Positions 17,579 through 25,625 of a stretch of DNA of 64,000 nt are shown in pieces (position 1 is the first letter of the stretch; the number at the start of each line of letters is the position of its first letter). The position numbers were made by a program, and so were the translations under genes. The notes below the pieces were generated by a model. It had not been told where the DNA came from, did not search any database, and worked only from the letters and a program-made list of their open reading frames with translations. The DNA lies in assembly GCF_007004135.1 (NCBI RefSeq), contig NZ_VJMG01000078.1:42428-106427 (forward strand), in the 5' to 3' direction. The stretch comes from Affinirhizobium straminoryzae (lineage in GTDB: Bacteria > Pseudomonadota > Alphaproteobacteria > Rhizobiales > Rhizobiaceae).

Positions 17579-18389
17579 GGGGGTTCCACTCCAGAAAGAA
17601 AGAGAGGGGAGCCGGGTTGCGGCTCTTCTCCAGGGTGAGACGGAAGACGGGATGGCCGATGCTGCCGCCGAGCATCGATCCGTCGGGAAGGCGCCGCGCA
17701 AGCGCCGGCGCCGGTTCGGCGAGGATGCGGAAGGCAGCACTCGATGCCTCCTCCTCGCCCGCCTGGCGCAGAAGCAGAAGCGGCCGCCCCGCCGCCTTTG
17801 CCCGAAGGCTCAGCCGGCGGCTTTCCGTCAGCCCGAAGGCGGCCGGATTGCCGCGTAGCTCGAGAAGCGTCGCGGCAAACAATCCGCTGTCCAGCGCCGC
17901 CTCCGCCAGCCACAGGGCATCCTCCAGCCGCTGCGGCAGCGCCTGGAAAAAGCGGCTGATGTCGAGCCCGAAAGCCTTCAGCCCGGGCGGATAGGGCAGG
18001 CCCGCCTCGCCTCTCCCCATCCGCTCGCCGATCCACAGGACGGGGCTGCCTGTCCCATCCGGCTCCGCAGCCTGCAGAAGGGCCGCGAGCGACAGCGCAA
18101 AACCGCTTGCCGCGCCGGCATGGCGAAAGCCGAGGCTGCGGATCTCGGTCAGTGCATCGCGCGGCAGGCCGCCCTCCAGCGCCTGATCGAAGGCCGCGAC
18201 ATCGGTTTTCAGCCGCGCCTCTTCTGCCCGCCCCTGCGGCGCGACCGCGCGATCCGGACATTCCGCCAGCCGTTCGGCCAGCAGCCCGGCCTCTGCGGCC
18301 GCCTGTTCCGGAAGAGCGCGGCCTTCCAGGCGGGCAATCGTTTCGCGCAGGGCAAAAACCCTCTCCTGCGCCAGGGCAGGTCGTGCCAT
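17412..18389 (-). CDS. imuA: ImuA, RecA-like SOS mutagenesis protein
   Basis: ImuA is the first gene of the imuA-imuB-dnaE2 cassette and is distantly related to RecA. Markers in this 325-aa protein are FALRETIARLEG near the start, FDQALEGGLPRDALTEI, and PVLWIGERMGRGEAGLPYPPGL. The Walker A motif of true RecA is not evident. ATG 18389 (GGAG eight bases upstream) is preferred over GTG 18416, because the latter lies inside the LexA box. The last 56 codons overlap imuB in another frame, giving a C-terminal tail that may be non-conserved. Confidence 0.9.
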   Translation of the reverse strand: MARPALAQERVFALRETIARLEGRALPEQAAAEAGLLAERLAECPDRAVAPQGRAEEARLKTDVAAFDQALEGGLPRDALTEIRSLGFRHAGAASGFALSLAALLQAAEPDGTGSPVLWIGERMGRGEAGLPYPPGLKAFGLDISRFFQALPQRLEDALWLAEAALDSGLFAATLLELRGNPAAFGLTESRRLSLRAKAAGRPLLLLRQAGEEEASSAAFRILAEPAPALARRLPDGSMLGGSIGHPVFRLTLEKSRNPAPLSFFLEWNPHDRRFLALDPARQAQAFEPKAAHSGASFSASADRPDPAPALGSVLAFERAFERAS

Positions 18390-18410
18390 GACGTCGGCTC
18401 CATTCGAAAT

Positions 18411-18425
18411 GTTCACTTTATGTTC
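18411..18425 (-). promoter_or_regulatory. LexA (SOS) box upstream of imuA
   Basis: The plus strand reads GTTC-ACTTTAT-GTTC, a perfect match to the alphaproteobacterial direct-repeat LexA operator GTTC-N7-GTTC. It ends 22 bp upstream of the imuA ATG, so LexA bound here should block transcription of imuA-imuB-dnaE2 until DNA damage. Confidence 0.85.
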
Positions 18426-18560
18426 TTATGGATTCCAGAGGCCGGCGGAAGAGTCAACAGGGCGGCGCGCGAGATTCATTTACGCTGTGCGCCTGCTGCT
18501 TGAATCCGCTCTCGAAAAAAATTCTCAAAAACCTTATATGGCTCCCAAAAAGGAGCACAC

Positions 18561-19004
18561 ATGGCCCGTGTCGACCAGACCGATGATTGGCGGGATCGCC
18601 ACGCCCCGACCATCAGCACGTTCGAATCGCTGGCAATCGAGGCCTATGGGAATCTGCCGCAGGAATTCCGCGCGCTGACCCAGGACCTCACCATCGAGAT
18701 CGAGGATTTTCCGGATGACGACGTGTTCGAGGACATGGCGCTGGAAACCCCCTTCGATCTGCTCGGCCTGTTCGAAGGCCGCGGCATTTCCGAGCGCTTT
18801 ACCGTGGAAACCGGCGAATTGCCGAACCGCATCCGCCTCTATCGCCGCCCGATCCTGGATTACTGGGCGGAGAACGAGGAGACGCTGGGCGATATCATCA
18901 CCCACGTGCTGATCCACGAGATCGGCCATCACTTCGGCCTGTCCGATGACGACATGGAGCGCATCGAGGAAAGCGCCGAAGAGGCGGCCGACCGCACGGG
19001 CTGA
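18561..19004 (+). CDS. Metallopeptidase family protein (minimal zincin)
   Basis: A 147-aa protein of the PF06262 (DUF1025) zincin-like family. The zinc site HEIGHHFGLSD is at residues 119-129: two His, the catalytic Glu, and the Asp/Gly of the extended HExxHxxGxSD form. The preceding part is acidic (IEIEDFPDDDVF). There is no signal peptide or membrane segment, so it is probably cytoplasmic. ATG 18561 has AAGGAG upstream. Physiological substrates are not known to me for this family. It stands alone, divergent from imuA and convergent with the DUF1737 gene. Confidence 0.9.
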   Translation: MARVDQTDDWRDRHAPTISTFESLAIEAYGNLPQEFRALTQDLTIEIEDFPDDDVFEDMALETPFDLLGLFEGRGISERFTVETGELPNRIRLYRRPILDYWAENEETLGDIITHVLIHEIGHHFGLSDDDMERIEESAEEAADRTG

Positions 19005-19035
19005 GCGGGGCCAGCGCATCCCCTTCGCAAAGAGT

Positions 19036-19068
19036 GCCCCGGATCGGTCGTCATGTCCGGTCCGGGGC
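19036..19068. terminator. Possible hairpin between convergent genes
   Basis: GCCCCGGA (19036-19043) pairs with TCCGGGGC (19061-19068) in the short gap between the metallopeptidase and the minus-strand DUF1737 gene. There is no T-run on either side, so terminator function is uncertain. Confidence 0.35.
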
Positions 19069-19085
19069 GGCACGTTCAAGGGGTC

Positions 19086-19292
19086 TTACTGTTCGCCGAG
19101 CTTCATGCTCGGGTCGTAGTCCTTGCCGTGAACGGTCTTTACCACGGCCTGGCCGCAATACATCCTGTTTTCGGCGTGGTTGAAGGAAAGGCTCGGCGCG
19201 CCGTGCAGTTCCCAGCCCTTGTTGAGGGCGTCGGTCACGCGGTGGCAGAAACTGGACTCATCGGGTCCGGTGAGGAAGCGGTAGACTTTCAT
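19086..19292 (-). CDS. DUF1737 domain protein
   Basis: A 68-aa protein that is essentially one DUF1737 domain: VYRFLTGPDESSFCHRV, then NKGWELHGAPSLSFN and MYCGQAVVK. Its function is unknown. It has no signal peptide or membrane segment. Its ATG overlaps the TGA of the preceding CitE-like gene (ATGA at 19292-19289), so the two are almost certainly translated from one mRNA. Confidence 0.88.
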   Translation of the reverse strand: MKVYRFLTGPDESSFCHRVTDALNKGWELHGAPSLSFNHAENRMYCGQAVVKTVHGKDYDPSMKLGEQ

Positions 19293-20191
19293 GGCATTGT
19301 CTTTCTGTTTTCAAGGACCTGCACCAGAGCGAGCAGCCGTTCGGCCTCCTCCAGATGCAGGCGTTCGATCATGCGGCCGTCAAGGGTGATGACGTTCCGG
19401 TCTTCCGCCTCCTGCCGGGCAAAGGCGGCGGCGATGGCCTTCGCATCGGCGATCTCCTCGGCCGAGGGGGCAAAGGCCCGGTTGGCGGCGTCGATCTGGA
19501 CCGGGTGGATCAGCATCTTGCCGTCGAACCCCATCTCGCGGCCCTGCCGGCATTCGGCCTCGAAGCCGTCTTCGTCGCGGAAATCGTTGAACACGCTGTC
19601 GATGACGCAAAGCCCGTGTGCGCGCGCTGCCAGCACCACCTGCATCAGCCAGGGGACCAGAAAGGCGCGACCGGGCCGCGGCAGCACGCGGCTTTCCTTG
19701 CGCAGGTCGTTGAGGCCGATCACGAAGGCTTGAAGGCGCCCTGCCCTGTCGCCTGTCGCGGCAATTGCCCCGGCCTCCAGGATGCCGCGAGCCGTTTCCA
19801 TCATGGCCCAGATCGCCACCTCCGGCGGGCAGCCGGCGGTATCGAGCCTCTCCTGGACGAAGAGAATATCCTGCGGGCGCTCCACCTTCGGCAAAAGCAC
19901 CGCATCCGGCCGGACCGCCAGCACCAGGTCAAGATCGGCGGCCGCAAAGGGGGAGGACAGGTCGTTGATGCGGATGATGCGGGTCCTGCCGTCGCGGGCA
20001 AGAGCGGGAAGACGCTCGCGCAGAGCCTCGCGCGCCTCGTCTTTCCGCTCGGGAAACACCGAATCCTCCAGGTCGAAGATCACGCCGTCGCAGGCAAGCT
20101 GCGGAACCTTGTCCAGGGCCCGCGGGTTGATGGCGGGGACGCTGAGCAGGGAGCGATAGGGACGCGGCGTGAGAGAAAGGGTGCTGGGCAT
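19289..20191 (-). CDS. CitE-like CoA-ester lyase (HpcH/HpaI family)
   Basis: A 300-aa TIM-barrel lyase of the CitE/malyl-CoA lyase group. The N-terminus has PYRSLLSVPAINPRAL and the metal-site FDLEDSV. Further markers are VLLPKVERPQDI, METARGILEA with a conserved Glu, and GFDGKMLIHPVQI. Such enzymes cleave or form malyl-, citramalyl- or beta-methylmalyl-CoA; the exact substrate cannot be read from sequence. ATG 20191 is chosen because the family N-terminus starts just after it. It is coupled to a DUF1737 gene, which gives no hint of pathway. There are no citrate lyase alpha or gamma genes nearby. Confidence 0.88.
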   Translation of the reverse strand: MPSTLSLTPRPYRSLLSVPAINPRALDKVPQLACDGVIFDLEDSVFPERKDEAREALRERLPALARDGRTRIIRINDLSSPFAAADLDLVLAVRPDAVLLPKVERPQDILFVQERLDTAGCPPEVAIWAMMETARGILEAGAIAATGDRAGRLQAFVIGLNDLRKESRVLPRPGRAFLVPWLMQVVLAARAHGLCVIDSVFNDFRDEDGFEAECRQGREMGFDGKMLIHPVQIDAANRAFAPSAEEIADAKAIAAAFARQEAEDRNVITLDGRMIERLHLEEAERLLALVQVLENRKTMP

Positions 20192-20304
20192 CGCGACTTT
20201 GTGACAAGCTTCGGGATGAGACGCAAGAGCGCACAGCTGCCAAGGCACTTGCAAGTGGAAACGGAAAGGCCCACATTCACGCAAGAAGAAAGGTTCATAA
20301 AACC

Positions 20305-20538
20305 ATGCAGAACATCCGCGCAGTTTTCCTCGGTCTCATCGGCATTGCGGCGATTGGTAGCCTTGTGGTGCTGACGGCTTCCATCACCCTCGCCTTTGCC
20401 GGCATGCTGGCCGTCTTCACCGTTGTGCGTGCGCTGACCCCGCGCCTGAAGCCGGCACCGGTGCGCGCCCGCGCCAAGGGCGCCCGCCCCGACATGCGCG
20501 TCTGGAACGACGGTCGCGGCACGATCATCGATCTCTGA
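20305..20538 (+). CDS. Small membrane protein, unknown function
   Basis: A 77-aa protein with one long hydrophobic stretch (about residues 7-41), followed by a basic Arg/Pro/Lys-rich segment and the tail MRVWNDGRGTIIDL. I do not recognise a family. AAAGG lies about 10 bases before ATG 20305. Codon use resembles its neighbours. It is divergent from the CitE-like gene and upstream of leuD. Confidence 0.72.
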   Translation: MQNIRAVFLGLIGIAAIGSLVVLTASITLAFAGMLAVFTVVRALTPRLKPAPVRARAKGARPDMRVWNDGRGTIIDL

Positions 20539-20601
20539 TCCACGGTCTTCGGCGGTCTTCCGCGAATCACCGTGTTTCCGCTGGCCGACCGGCCAGCGTG
20601 G

Positions 20602-20641
20602 CGTTTGACAGGTCACAGTACCGTTTGACAGGAATGTGACC
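20602..20641 (+). promoter_or_regulatory. Tandem repeat and palindrome upstream of leuD
   Basis: CGTTTGACAGG occurs at 20602-20612 and again at 20622-20632, exactly 20 bp apart. GGTCACA (20611-20617) and TGTGACC (20635-20641) form an inverted repeat over the second copy. Each copy contains TTGACA. A candidate -10 CTATGG is at 20664-20669. This looks like an operator/promoter region for leuD; the regulator is unknown. Confidence 0.5.
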
Positions 20642-20704
20642 TTCAAATTGTCCGGGAATTGGTCTATGGCAGCATCCGCATCAAACGTCTCGCGGAGGCA
20701 GGTC

Positions 20705-21310
20705 ATGGAAAAATTCGTCAAGCTCACCGGCGTTGCTGCGCCGCTTCCGGTCGTCAACATCGACACGGACATGATCATCCCGAAGGATTATCTGAAGACC
20801 ATCAAGCGCACCGGCCTCGGCAAGGGCCTGTTTGCCGAGGCGCGCTATCGCGACGACGGCTCGCTGAACCCCGATTTCGTGTTGAACAAGCCGCAATACC
20901 AGAGCGCCAAGATCCTGGTCGCCGGCGATAATTTCGGCTGCGGCTCCTCGCGCGAGCATGCGCCCTGGGCGCTTCTCGACTTCGGCATCCGCTGCGTCAT
21001 CTCCACCTCGTTTGCCGATATCTTCTACAACAACTGTTTCAAGAACGGCATCCTGCCGATCGTCGTCTCCCCGGATGACCTCGACAAGCTGATGGACGAT
21101 GCCTCGCGCGGCTCGAACGCGGTTCTGACGGTGGATCTGGAAGCCCAGGAAATTTCGGGTCCCGATGGCGGCAAGATCACCTTCGACATCGACCCGGCCC
21201 GCAAGCACATCATGCTGGAAGGTCTCGACGATATCGCCACCACGCTGAAGAGCGATGCGGCGATCGCGTCCTTCGAAACGAAGGTCCAGTCGGAGCGTCC
21301 CTGGCTCTGA
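20705..21310 (+). CDS. leuD: 3-isopropylmalate dehydratase, small subunit
   Basis: LeuD with LeuC isomerises 2- to 3-isopropylmalate in leucine synthesis. The 201-aa protein has the small-subunit swivel-domain motifs NIDTDMIIPKDYLKTI, GDNFGCGSSREHAPWAL and FADIFYNNCFKNGILPI. The open frame starts upstream at 20636, but ATG 20705 has GGAGG six bases before it and begins the usual MEKFVKLTGVAAP. leuC is not in the window. leuB follows after 150 bp in the same direction. Confidence 0.97.
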   Translation: MEKFVKLTGVAAPLPVVNIDTDMIIPKDYLKTIKRTGLGKGLFAEARYRDDGSLNPDFVLNKPQYQSAKILVAGDNFGCGSSREHAPWALLDFGIRCVISTSFADIFYNNCFKNGILPIVVSPDDLDKLMDDASRGSNAVLTVDLEAQEISGPDGGKITFDIDPARKHIMLEGLDDIATTLKSDAAIASFETKVQSERPWL

Positions 21311-21460
21311 GCCGGCCTCCGCGCCCTCGGTCTTCGGGGGCGTCCGGACGGTCTGAAACACTCTGCGCCTCGTCCTGCGGCAGGCTCGGTCGGGGTTTGG
21401 GGGAGCGTGCCCCTGAAGGCGCGTCATGGTGAGCCTGCCCAGTTCAAGGACACCGGATTT

Positions 21461-22570
21461 ATGTCTCACTCGCTCTTCCTTCTTCCCGGCGACGGCATCG
21501 GCCCCGAGGCCATGGCCGAGGTTCGCAAGATCGTCGCCCACATGAACGAAGCCCTCGGCACCGGCTTCACCACCGATGAGGGCCTGGTCGGCGGCTCGGC
21601 CTATGATGCGCACGGCGTTGCCATTTCCGAAGAGGACATGGCCAAGGCCATGGCGGCCGATGCGGTTCTGTTCGGCGCCGTCGGCGGTCCGAAGTGGGAT
21701 CACGTGCCCTATGAGGTGCGCCCGGAAGCCGGCCTCCTGCGCCTGCGCAAGGATCTCGAACTGTTTGCCAACCTGCGCCCGGCCATCTGCTATCCGGCGC
21801 TGGCCAGTGCCTCATCGCTGAAGCCCGAGCTGGTCGAAGGCCTCGACATCCTGATCGTGCGCGAGCTGACCGGCGGCGTCTATTTCGGCGAGCCGAAGAC
21901 CATCACCGATCTCGGCAACGGCCAGAAGCGGGCCATCGACACGCAGGTCTACGACACCTACGAGATCGAGCGCATCGCCTCCGTCGCCTTCGAGCTGGCG
22001 CGCACCCGCAACAATACCGTCTGCTCCATGGAAAAGCGCAACGTCATGAAGTCGGGCGTGCTCTGGAACCAGGTGGTCACCGAAACCCACAAGGCGAAGT
22101 TTTCCGACGTGAAGCTCGAGCACATGCTGGCCGATGCCGGCGGCATGCAGCTGGTGCGCGCGCCAAAACAGTTCGACGTGATCGTCACCGACAACCTGTT
22201 CGGCGACATGCTGTCCGACGTTGCCGCCATGCTGACCGGCTCGCTCGGTATGCTGCCGTCGGCCTCGCTCGGCGCTCCGGATGCCAAGACCGGCAAGCGC
22301 AAGGCGCTCTACGAGCCGGTGCACGGTTCGGCGCCGGATATTGCCGGCAAGGGCATCGCCAACCCGATCGCCATGATCGCCTCGTTCGCCATGTGCCTGC
22401 GCTATTCGTTCAACATGGTGGCCGAAGCCGACCGCCTGGAAAAGGCGATCGCCAACGTGCTCGACAAGGGCATCCGCACCGGCGACATCATGAGCGAAGG
22501 CGCAACCCGCGTCGGCACCTCCGAGATGGGCGATGCCATCCTCGCAGAGTTCAAGGCGCTGTCTGCCTGA
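21461..22570 (+). CDS. leuB: 3-isopropylmalate dehydrogenase
   Basis: LeuB oxidatively decarboxylates 3-isopropylmalate to the leucine 2-oxoacid precursor, using NAD. The 369-aa protein shows LLPGDGIGPEAMAEV, LRLRKDLELFANLRP, the RELTGGVYFG loop, DNLFGDMLSDVAAML with the metal-binding Asp residues, and EPVHGSAPDIAGKG. ATG 21461 is taken because AAGGA lies about 10 bases upstream and the family N-terminus follows. A strong terminator comes after it. Confidence 0.97.
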   Translation: MSHSLFLLPGDGIGPEAMAEVRKIVAHMNEALGTGFTTDEGLVGGSAYDAHGVAISEEDMAKAMAADAVLFGAVGGPKWDHVPYEVRPEAGLLRLRKDLELFANLRPAICYPALASASSLKPELVEGLDILIVRELTGGVYFGEPKTITDLGNGQKRAIDTQVYDTYEIERIASVAFELARTRNNTVCSMEKRNVMKSGVLWNQVVTETHKAKFSDVKLEHMLADAGGMQLVRAPKQFDVIVTDNLFGDMLSDVAAMLTGSLGMLPSASLGAPDAKTGKRKALYEPVHGSAPDIAGKGIANPIAMIASFAMCLRYSFNMVAEADRLEKAIANVLDKGIRTGDIMSEGATRVGTSEMGDAILAEFKALSA

Positions 22571-22613
22571 TCAGGCAGGGTTCGGCGCTCTCTTGCGCCC
22601 TCTCATCGATCAC

Positions 22614-22640
22614 ATGCCCCGCCGTCGTGCGGGGCATTTT
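22614..22640 (+). terminator. Rho-independent terminator after leuB
   Basis: ATGCCCCGC (22614-22622) pairs perfectly with GCGGGGCAT (22629-22637) around a 6-nt loop and runs into TTTT. It separates leuB from the O-antigen locus. Confidence 0.85.
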
Positions 22641-22873
22641 CATGTGTGCCGCAAGTCCGCCAAGGTCCTCGCATAGGAGCAGTCTCGTCCGTCGTGTGGA
22701 TCAAGAGGGGCGGTCCATGGTTGCGTCGCCGTTGCGGCGCCCTATAACCCCTTCCGGGTGCGTTGCGGGATGCGCCCGGCCGCAAGAACATCGAGTGTGG
22801 CAGGCGGGACATTTCGTCCTTGATGTCCGGCTGATATGAAGCGCCGGGTGGCGGCCGGAAAGAAGGAATGGTA
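22641..22873. other. Non-coding stretch before the O-antigen locus
   Basis: After the leuB terminator there is about 230 bp with no convincing gene. It should hold the promoter of the wzm-wzt-rfb operon, but I cannot point to clear -35/-10 boxes. Confidence 0.5.
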
Positions 22874-23671
22874 ATGCGATCAAGCAGCAATTTCGGGCGT
22901 GCCATTGAGGATATCGCAGGCGGCTTGTCGCGCCGCGAGCTGTGGCTCTATCTCGGCTGGCAGGATGTGCGCAAGCATTACCGCCGTTCGGTCATCGGCC
23001 CCTTCTGGCTGACGCTTTCGATGGGTATCATGGTGCTTGGCATCGGTATTCTCTACTCGCAGATCTTCCGCATCGACGTACAGGTCTATCTGCCCTACAT
23101 GGCGGTCGGCATCATCCTGTGGGGACTGATCGGCCGCCTGATCACCGATGCCTGCACCGTCTTCACGCAGGCCGGTGATGCGCTGCGCCAGATCAAGGTA
23201 CCCCTCAGTGTGTATATCTTCCAGTTCGTCTGGAGTCAGATCCTCACCTTCGCCCACAATTTCGTCATCTACATCATCGTCGCCATCGTCTTTGCCGTGC
23301 CGCTTGGCTGGGATGCGCTGCTGGTCTTTCCGGGACTTGTCCTGATCGTCCTGAACGGCATCTTTGCCACGATGATCCTGGGGCCCGTCTGTGCCCGCTT
23401 TCGCGACGTGCCGATGATGATTGGCAGCCTGATGCAGCTCCTGTTCTACATGACGCCCATTGTCTGGCATGGCGAGCAGCTGTCGAAAGGGCTTTGGCTT
23501 CTGATGCTGAACCCCTTCTACCATTTCATCGAGATCGTCCGCCGGCCGTTGATGGGGCAGCCGAGCGTGCTGGAAAACTGGCTGGTCTGTGGCGTCATCA
23601 CCGTCGTCATGGGCGCTGTCGCCGTGCTGTTCTTTGCCCGCTACCGGGCGCGTATCGTGTATTGGAGCTGA
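22874..23671 (+). CDS. wzm: ABC-2 type polysaccharide export permease (Wzm)
   Basis: An inner-membrane permease of 265 aa that with Wzt exports lipid-linked O-polysaccharide to the periplasm. It has about six hydrophobic segments. The N-terminal amphipathic part (LWLYLGWQDVRKHYRRSVIG) and the PFYHFIEIVRRPLMG region before the last segments are typical of Wzm/RfbA-type permeases. ATG 22874 is preferred over ATG 22868, because the AAGGA site directly abuts the latter. The Wzt gene follows after 3 bp. Confidence 0.92.
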   Translation: MRSSSNFGRAIEDIAGGLSRRELWLYLGWQDVRKHYRRSVIGPFWLTLSMGIMVLGIGILYSQIFRIDVQVYLPYMAVGIILWGLIGRLITDACTVFTQAGDALRQIKVPLSVYIFQFVWSQILTFAHNFVIYIIVAIVFAVPLGWDALLVFPGLVLIVLNGIFATMILGPVCARFRDVPMMIGSLMQLLFYMTPIVWHGEQLSKGLWLLMLNPFYHFIEIVRRPLMGQPSVLENWLVCGVITVVMGAVAVLFFARYRARIVYWS

Positions 23672-23674
23672 TCC

Positions 23675-24430
23675 TTGGCCAGCATCACCCTTTCCGGGGT
23701 TGTCGTCGATATTCCGATCTATGACAACGGCAGCCGTTCGATCAAGAATAGCGTCCTGTCGGTGGCAACCGGCGGTCAGATCCGTCCGCGGGACGGCACC
23801 AACCGCATTGTCGTGCGTGCGCTCGATGCGCTGGATCTGCATGTCGCGCATGGTGACCGGGTCGGGCTGATCGGTCACAATGGCGCGGGAAAATCGACAA
23901 TCCTGCGCGTTATGTCCGGCATCTATGAACCGACGGCCGGTTCGGTCTCCATCGACGGCGAGGTGGCCTCGATGTTCAACATCGGCTTTGGCATGGACCC
24001 GGATGCCACGGGCTGGGACAACATCATCCTGCGCGGCATGTATCTCGGTTTCAGTCGCCGCGAGATCGAGGCCCGCTCCCAGGAGATCGGCGAACTGACC
24101 GGACTTGGCGAGTTTCTCGACATGCCGCTCCGGACCTACAGCGCCGGCATGTCCACCCGCCTTGCCTTTGCCATTTCCACCGCCATCAGCCCGGAGATCC
24201 TTTTGATCGACGAGGGGATCGGCGCTGGCGATGCCGCCTTCCTCAGCCAGGCGCAGGAGCGCATGCGCAAGTTCATCGGCAAGGCCGGCATTCTCGTGAT
24301 GGCCTCGCATTCCAACGATCTGCTGCTCTCCTGGTGCACCAAGGGCATCTGGATGGAGCATGGCCGCATCCGGATGCAGGGCAGGATTGACGAGGTCATC
24401 AAGGCTTACAAGGAATCACTGGCGGGTTAG
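23675..24430 (+). CDS. wzt: ABC transporter ATP-binding protein for O-antigen export (Wzt)
   Basis: The 251-aa ATPase partner of Wzm. It shows Walker A GHNGAGKST, the signature YSAGMSTRLAFAI, Walker B ILLIDEGIGAGD and the switch histidine in MASHSND. The start is TTG 23675 with GGAG eight bases upstream, immediately after the wzm stop. The protein ends soon after the nucleotide-binding domain, so the C-terminal carbohydrate-binding domain of some Wzt proteins is absent. Recognition of a modified chain end is therefore not expected here. Confidence 0.92.
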   Translation: MASITLSGVVVDIPIYDNGSRSIKNSVLSVATGGQIRPRDGTNRIVVRALDALDLHVAHGDRVGLIGHNGAGKSTILRVMSGIYEPTAGSVSIDGEVASMFNIGFGMDPDATGWDNIILRGMYLGFSRREIEARSQEIGELTGLGEFLDMPLRTYSAGMSTRLAFAISTAISPEILLIDEGIGAGDAAFLSQAQERMRKFIGKAGILVMASHSNDLLLSWCTKGIWMEHGRIRMQGRIDEVIKAYKESLAG

Positions 24431-24560
24431 AGGCGTGTGGCCGCACGGGGAGAAGAGCGGCCTTTTCGCCCCTGTGCATGGTTTTGGCTTCCGAATTGGC
24501 CTAAGAGGATTTGCGTGCCGCAAATCGCGGTTGTGGAACGGCTTGGAGAGACGGGACGGC

Positions 24561-25622
24561 ATGACGATACTGGTGACGGGTGGGGCAGGCTTCATCGGAA
24601 GCAATTTCGTGCTGGACTGGCTGTCCGGCAGCGACGAGGCGGTCGTCAATGTCGACAAGTTGACCTATGCCGGTAACCTGCAGAACCTGGAATTGCTTGC
24701 CGGCGACGACCGGCACGTCTTCGTGCGCGCCGATATCGGTGACAGCCAGGTCATCGCCGATCTCCTGGCCCGTCATCAGCCGCGCGCAATCGTCAATTTT
24801 GCCGCTGAATCGCATGTGGACCGCTCCATTCACGGGCCGGCCGATTTCATCGAGACCAATGTGGTCGGCACGTTTCGCCTGCTGGAGGCGGTGCGGGTCG
24901 ACTGGGCGGCGCGCTCGCCCGAGGCCCGCCAGGGCTTTCGCTTCCTGCATGTCTCGACCGATGAGGTCTACGGCTCTCTCGCCGCAGAGGATGCGCCGTT
25001 CCGGGAAACCAATCGCTACGAGCCCAACAGCCCCTATTCGGCCAGCAAGGCGGCCTCGGATCATCTGGTGCGCGCCTATCACCACACCTACGGCCTGCCG
25101 GTGCTGACCACCAATTGCTCCAACAATTACGGCCCCTACCATTTCCCGGAAAAGCTCATCCCGCTGTGCATCCACAATGCGCTGGCGGGCAAGCCGCTGC
25201 CGATCTATGGTGACGGTCAGCAGATCCGCGACTGGCTCTACGTGACGGACCATTGCTCTGCCATTCGTGCGGTGCTCGAAAAGGGGCGCCTTGGCGAAAC
25301 CTACAATATCGGTGGCTGGAACGAGAAGGCCAATCTGGACGTGGTGCGCACGCTCTGCGCCGTTCTGGATGAGCTGAAGCCGCGCGCCGATGGCCTCTCC
25401 TATGCCGAGCAGATCCGCTTCGTGACCGATCGGCCTGGTCATGACCGCCGCTATGCGATCGATGCCACGAAGATCGAGCGTGAGCTCGGCTGGCGGCCGG
25501 CAGAGACCTTCGAGACCGGCATCGCCAAGACGGTACGGTGGTATCTCGATCATCAGGACTGGGTCGAGAACGTCACCAGTGGTGCCTATCAGCGCTGGAT
25601 CGGCCAGCAATACGGAGCCTGA
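24561..25622 (+). CDS. rfbB: dTDP-glucose 4,6-dehydratase
   Basis: RfbB converts dTDP-glucose to dTDP-4-keto-6-deoxyglucose, the second step of dTDP-L-rhamnose synthesis. This is an extended SDR of 353 aa with the NAD motif TGGAGFIGSNF, FAAESHVDRSI, the catalytic STDEVYG segment (Asp-Glu for dehydration) and the YSASK Tyr/Lys pair. The C-terminus has ERELGWRPAETF. The long upstream frame is out-of-gene extension; ATG 24561 starts the family N-terminus. It heads the rfbB-D-A-C run. Confidence 0.96.
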   Translation: MTILVTGGAGFIGSNFVLDWLSGSDEAVVNVDKLTYAGNLQNLELLAGDDRHVFVRADIGDSQVIADLLARHQPRAIVNFAAESHVDRSIHGPADFIETNVVGTFRLLEAVRVDWAARSPEARQGFRFLHVSTDEVYGSLAAEDAPFRETNRYEPNSPYSASKAASDHLVRAYHHTYGLPVLTTNCSNNYGPYHFPEKLIPLCIHNALAGKPLPIYGDGQQIRDWLYVTDHCSAIRAVLEKGRLGETYNIGGWNEKANLDVVRTLCAVLDELKPRADGLSYAEQIRFVTDRPGHDRRYAIDATKIERELGWRPAETFETGIAKTVRWYLDHQDWVENVTSGAYQRWIGQQYGA

Positions 25623-25625
25623 GCC

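Noticed and set aside
22880..24361. 493-codon minus-strand frame over wzm and wzt
   Set aside because: It covers two well-supported genes on the other strand, and has a charged, His/Asp-rich composition typical of antisense shadows.
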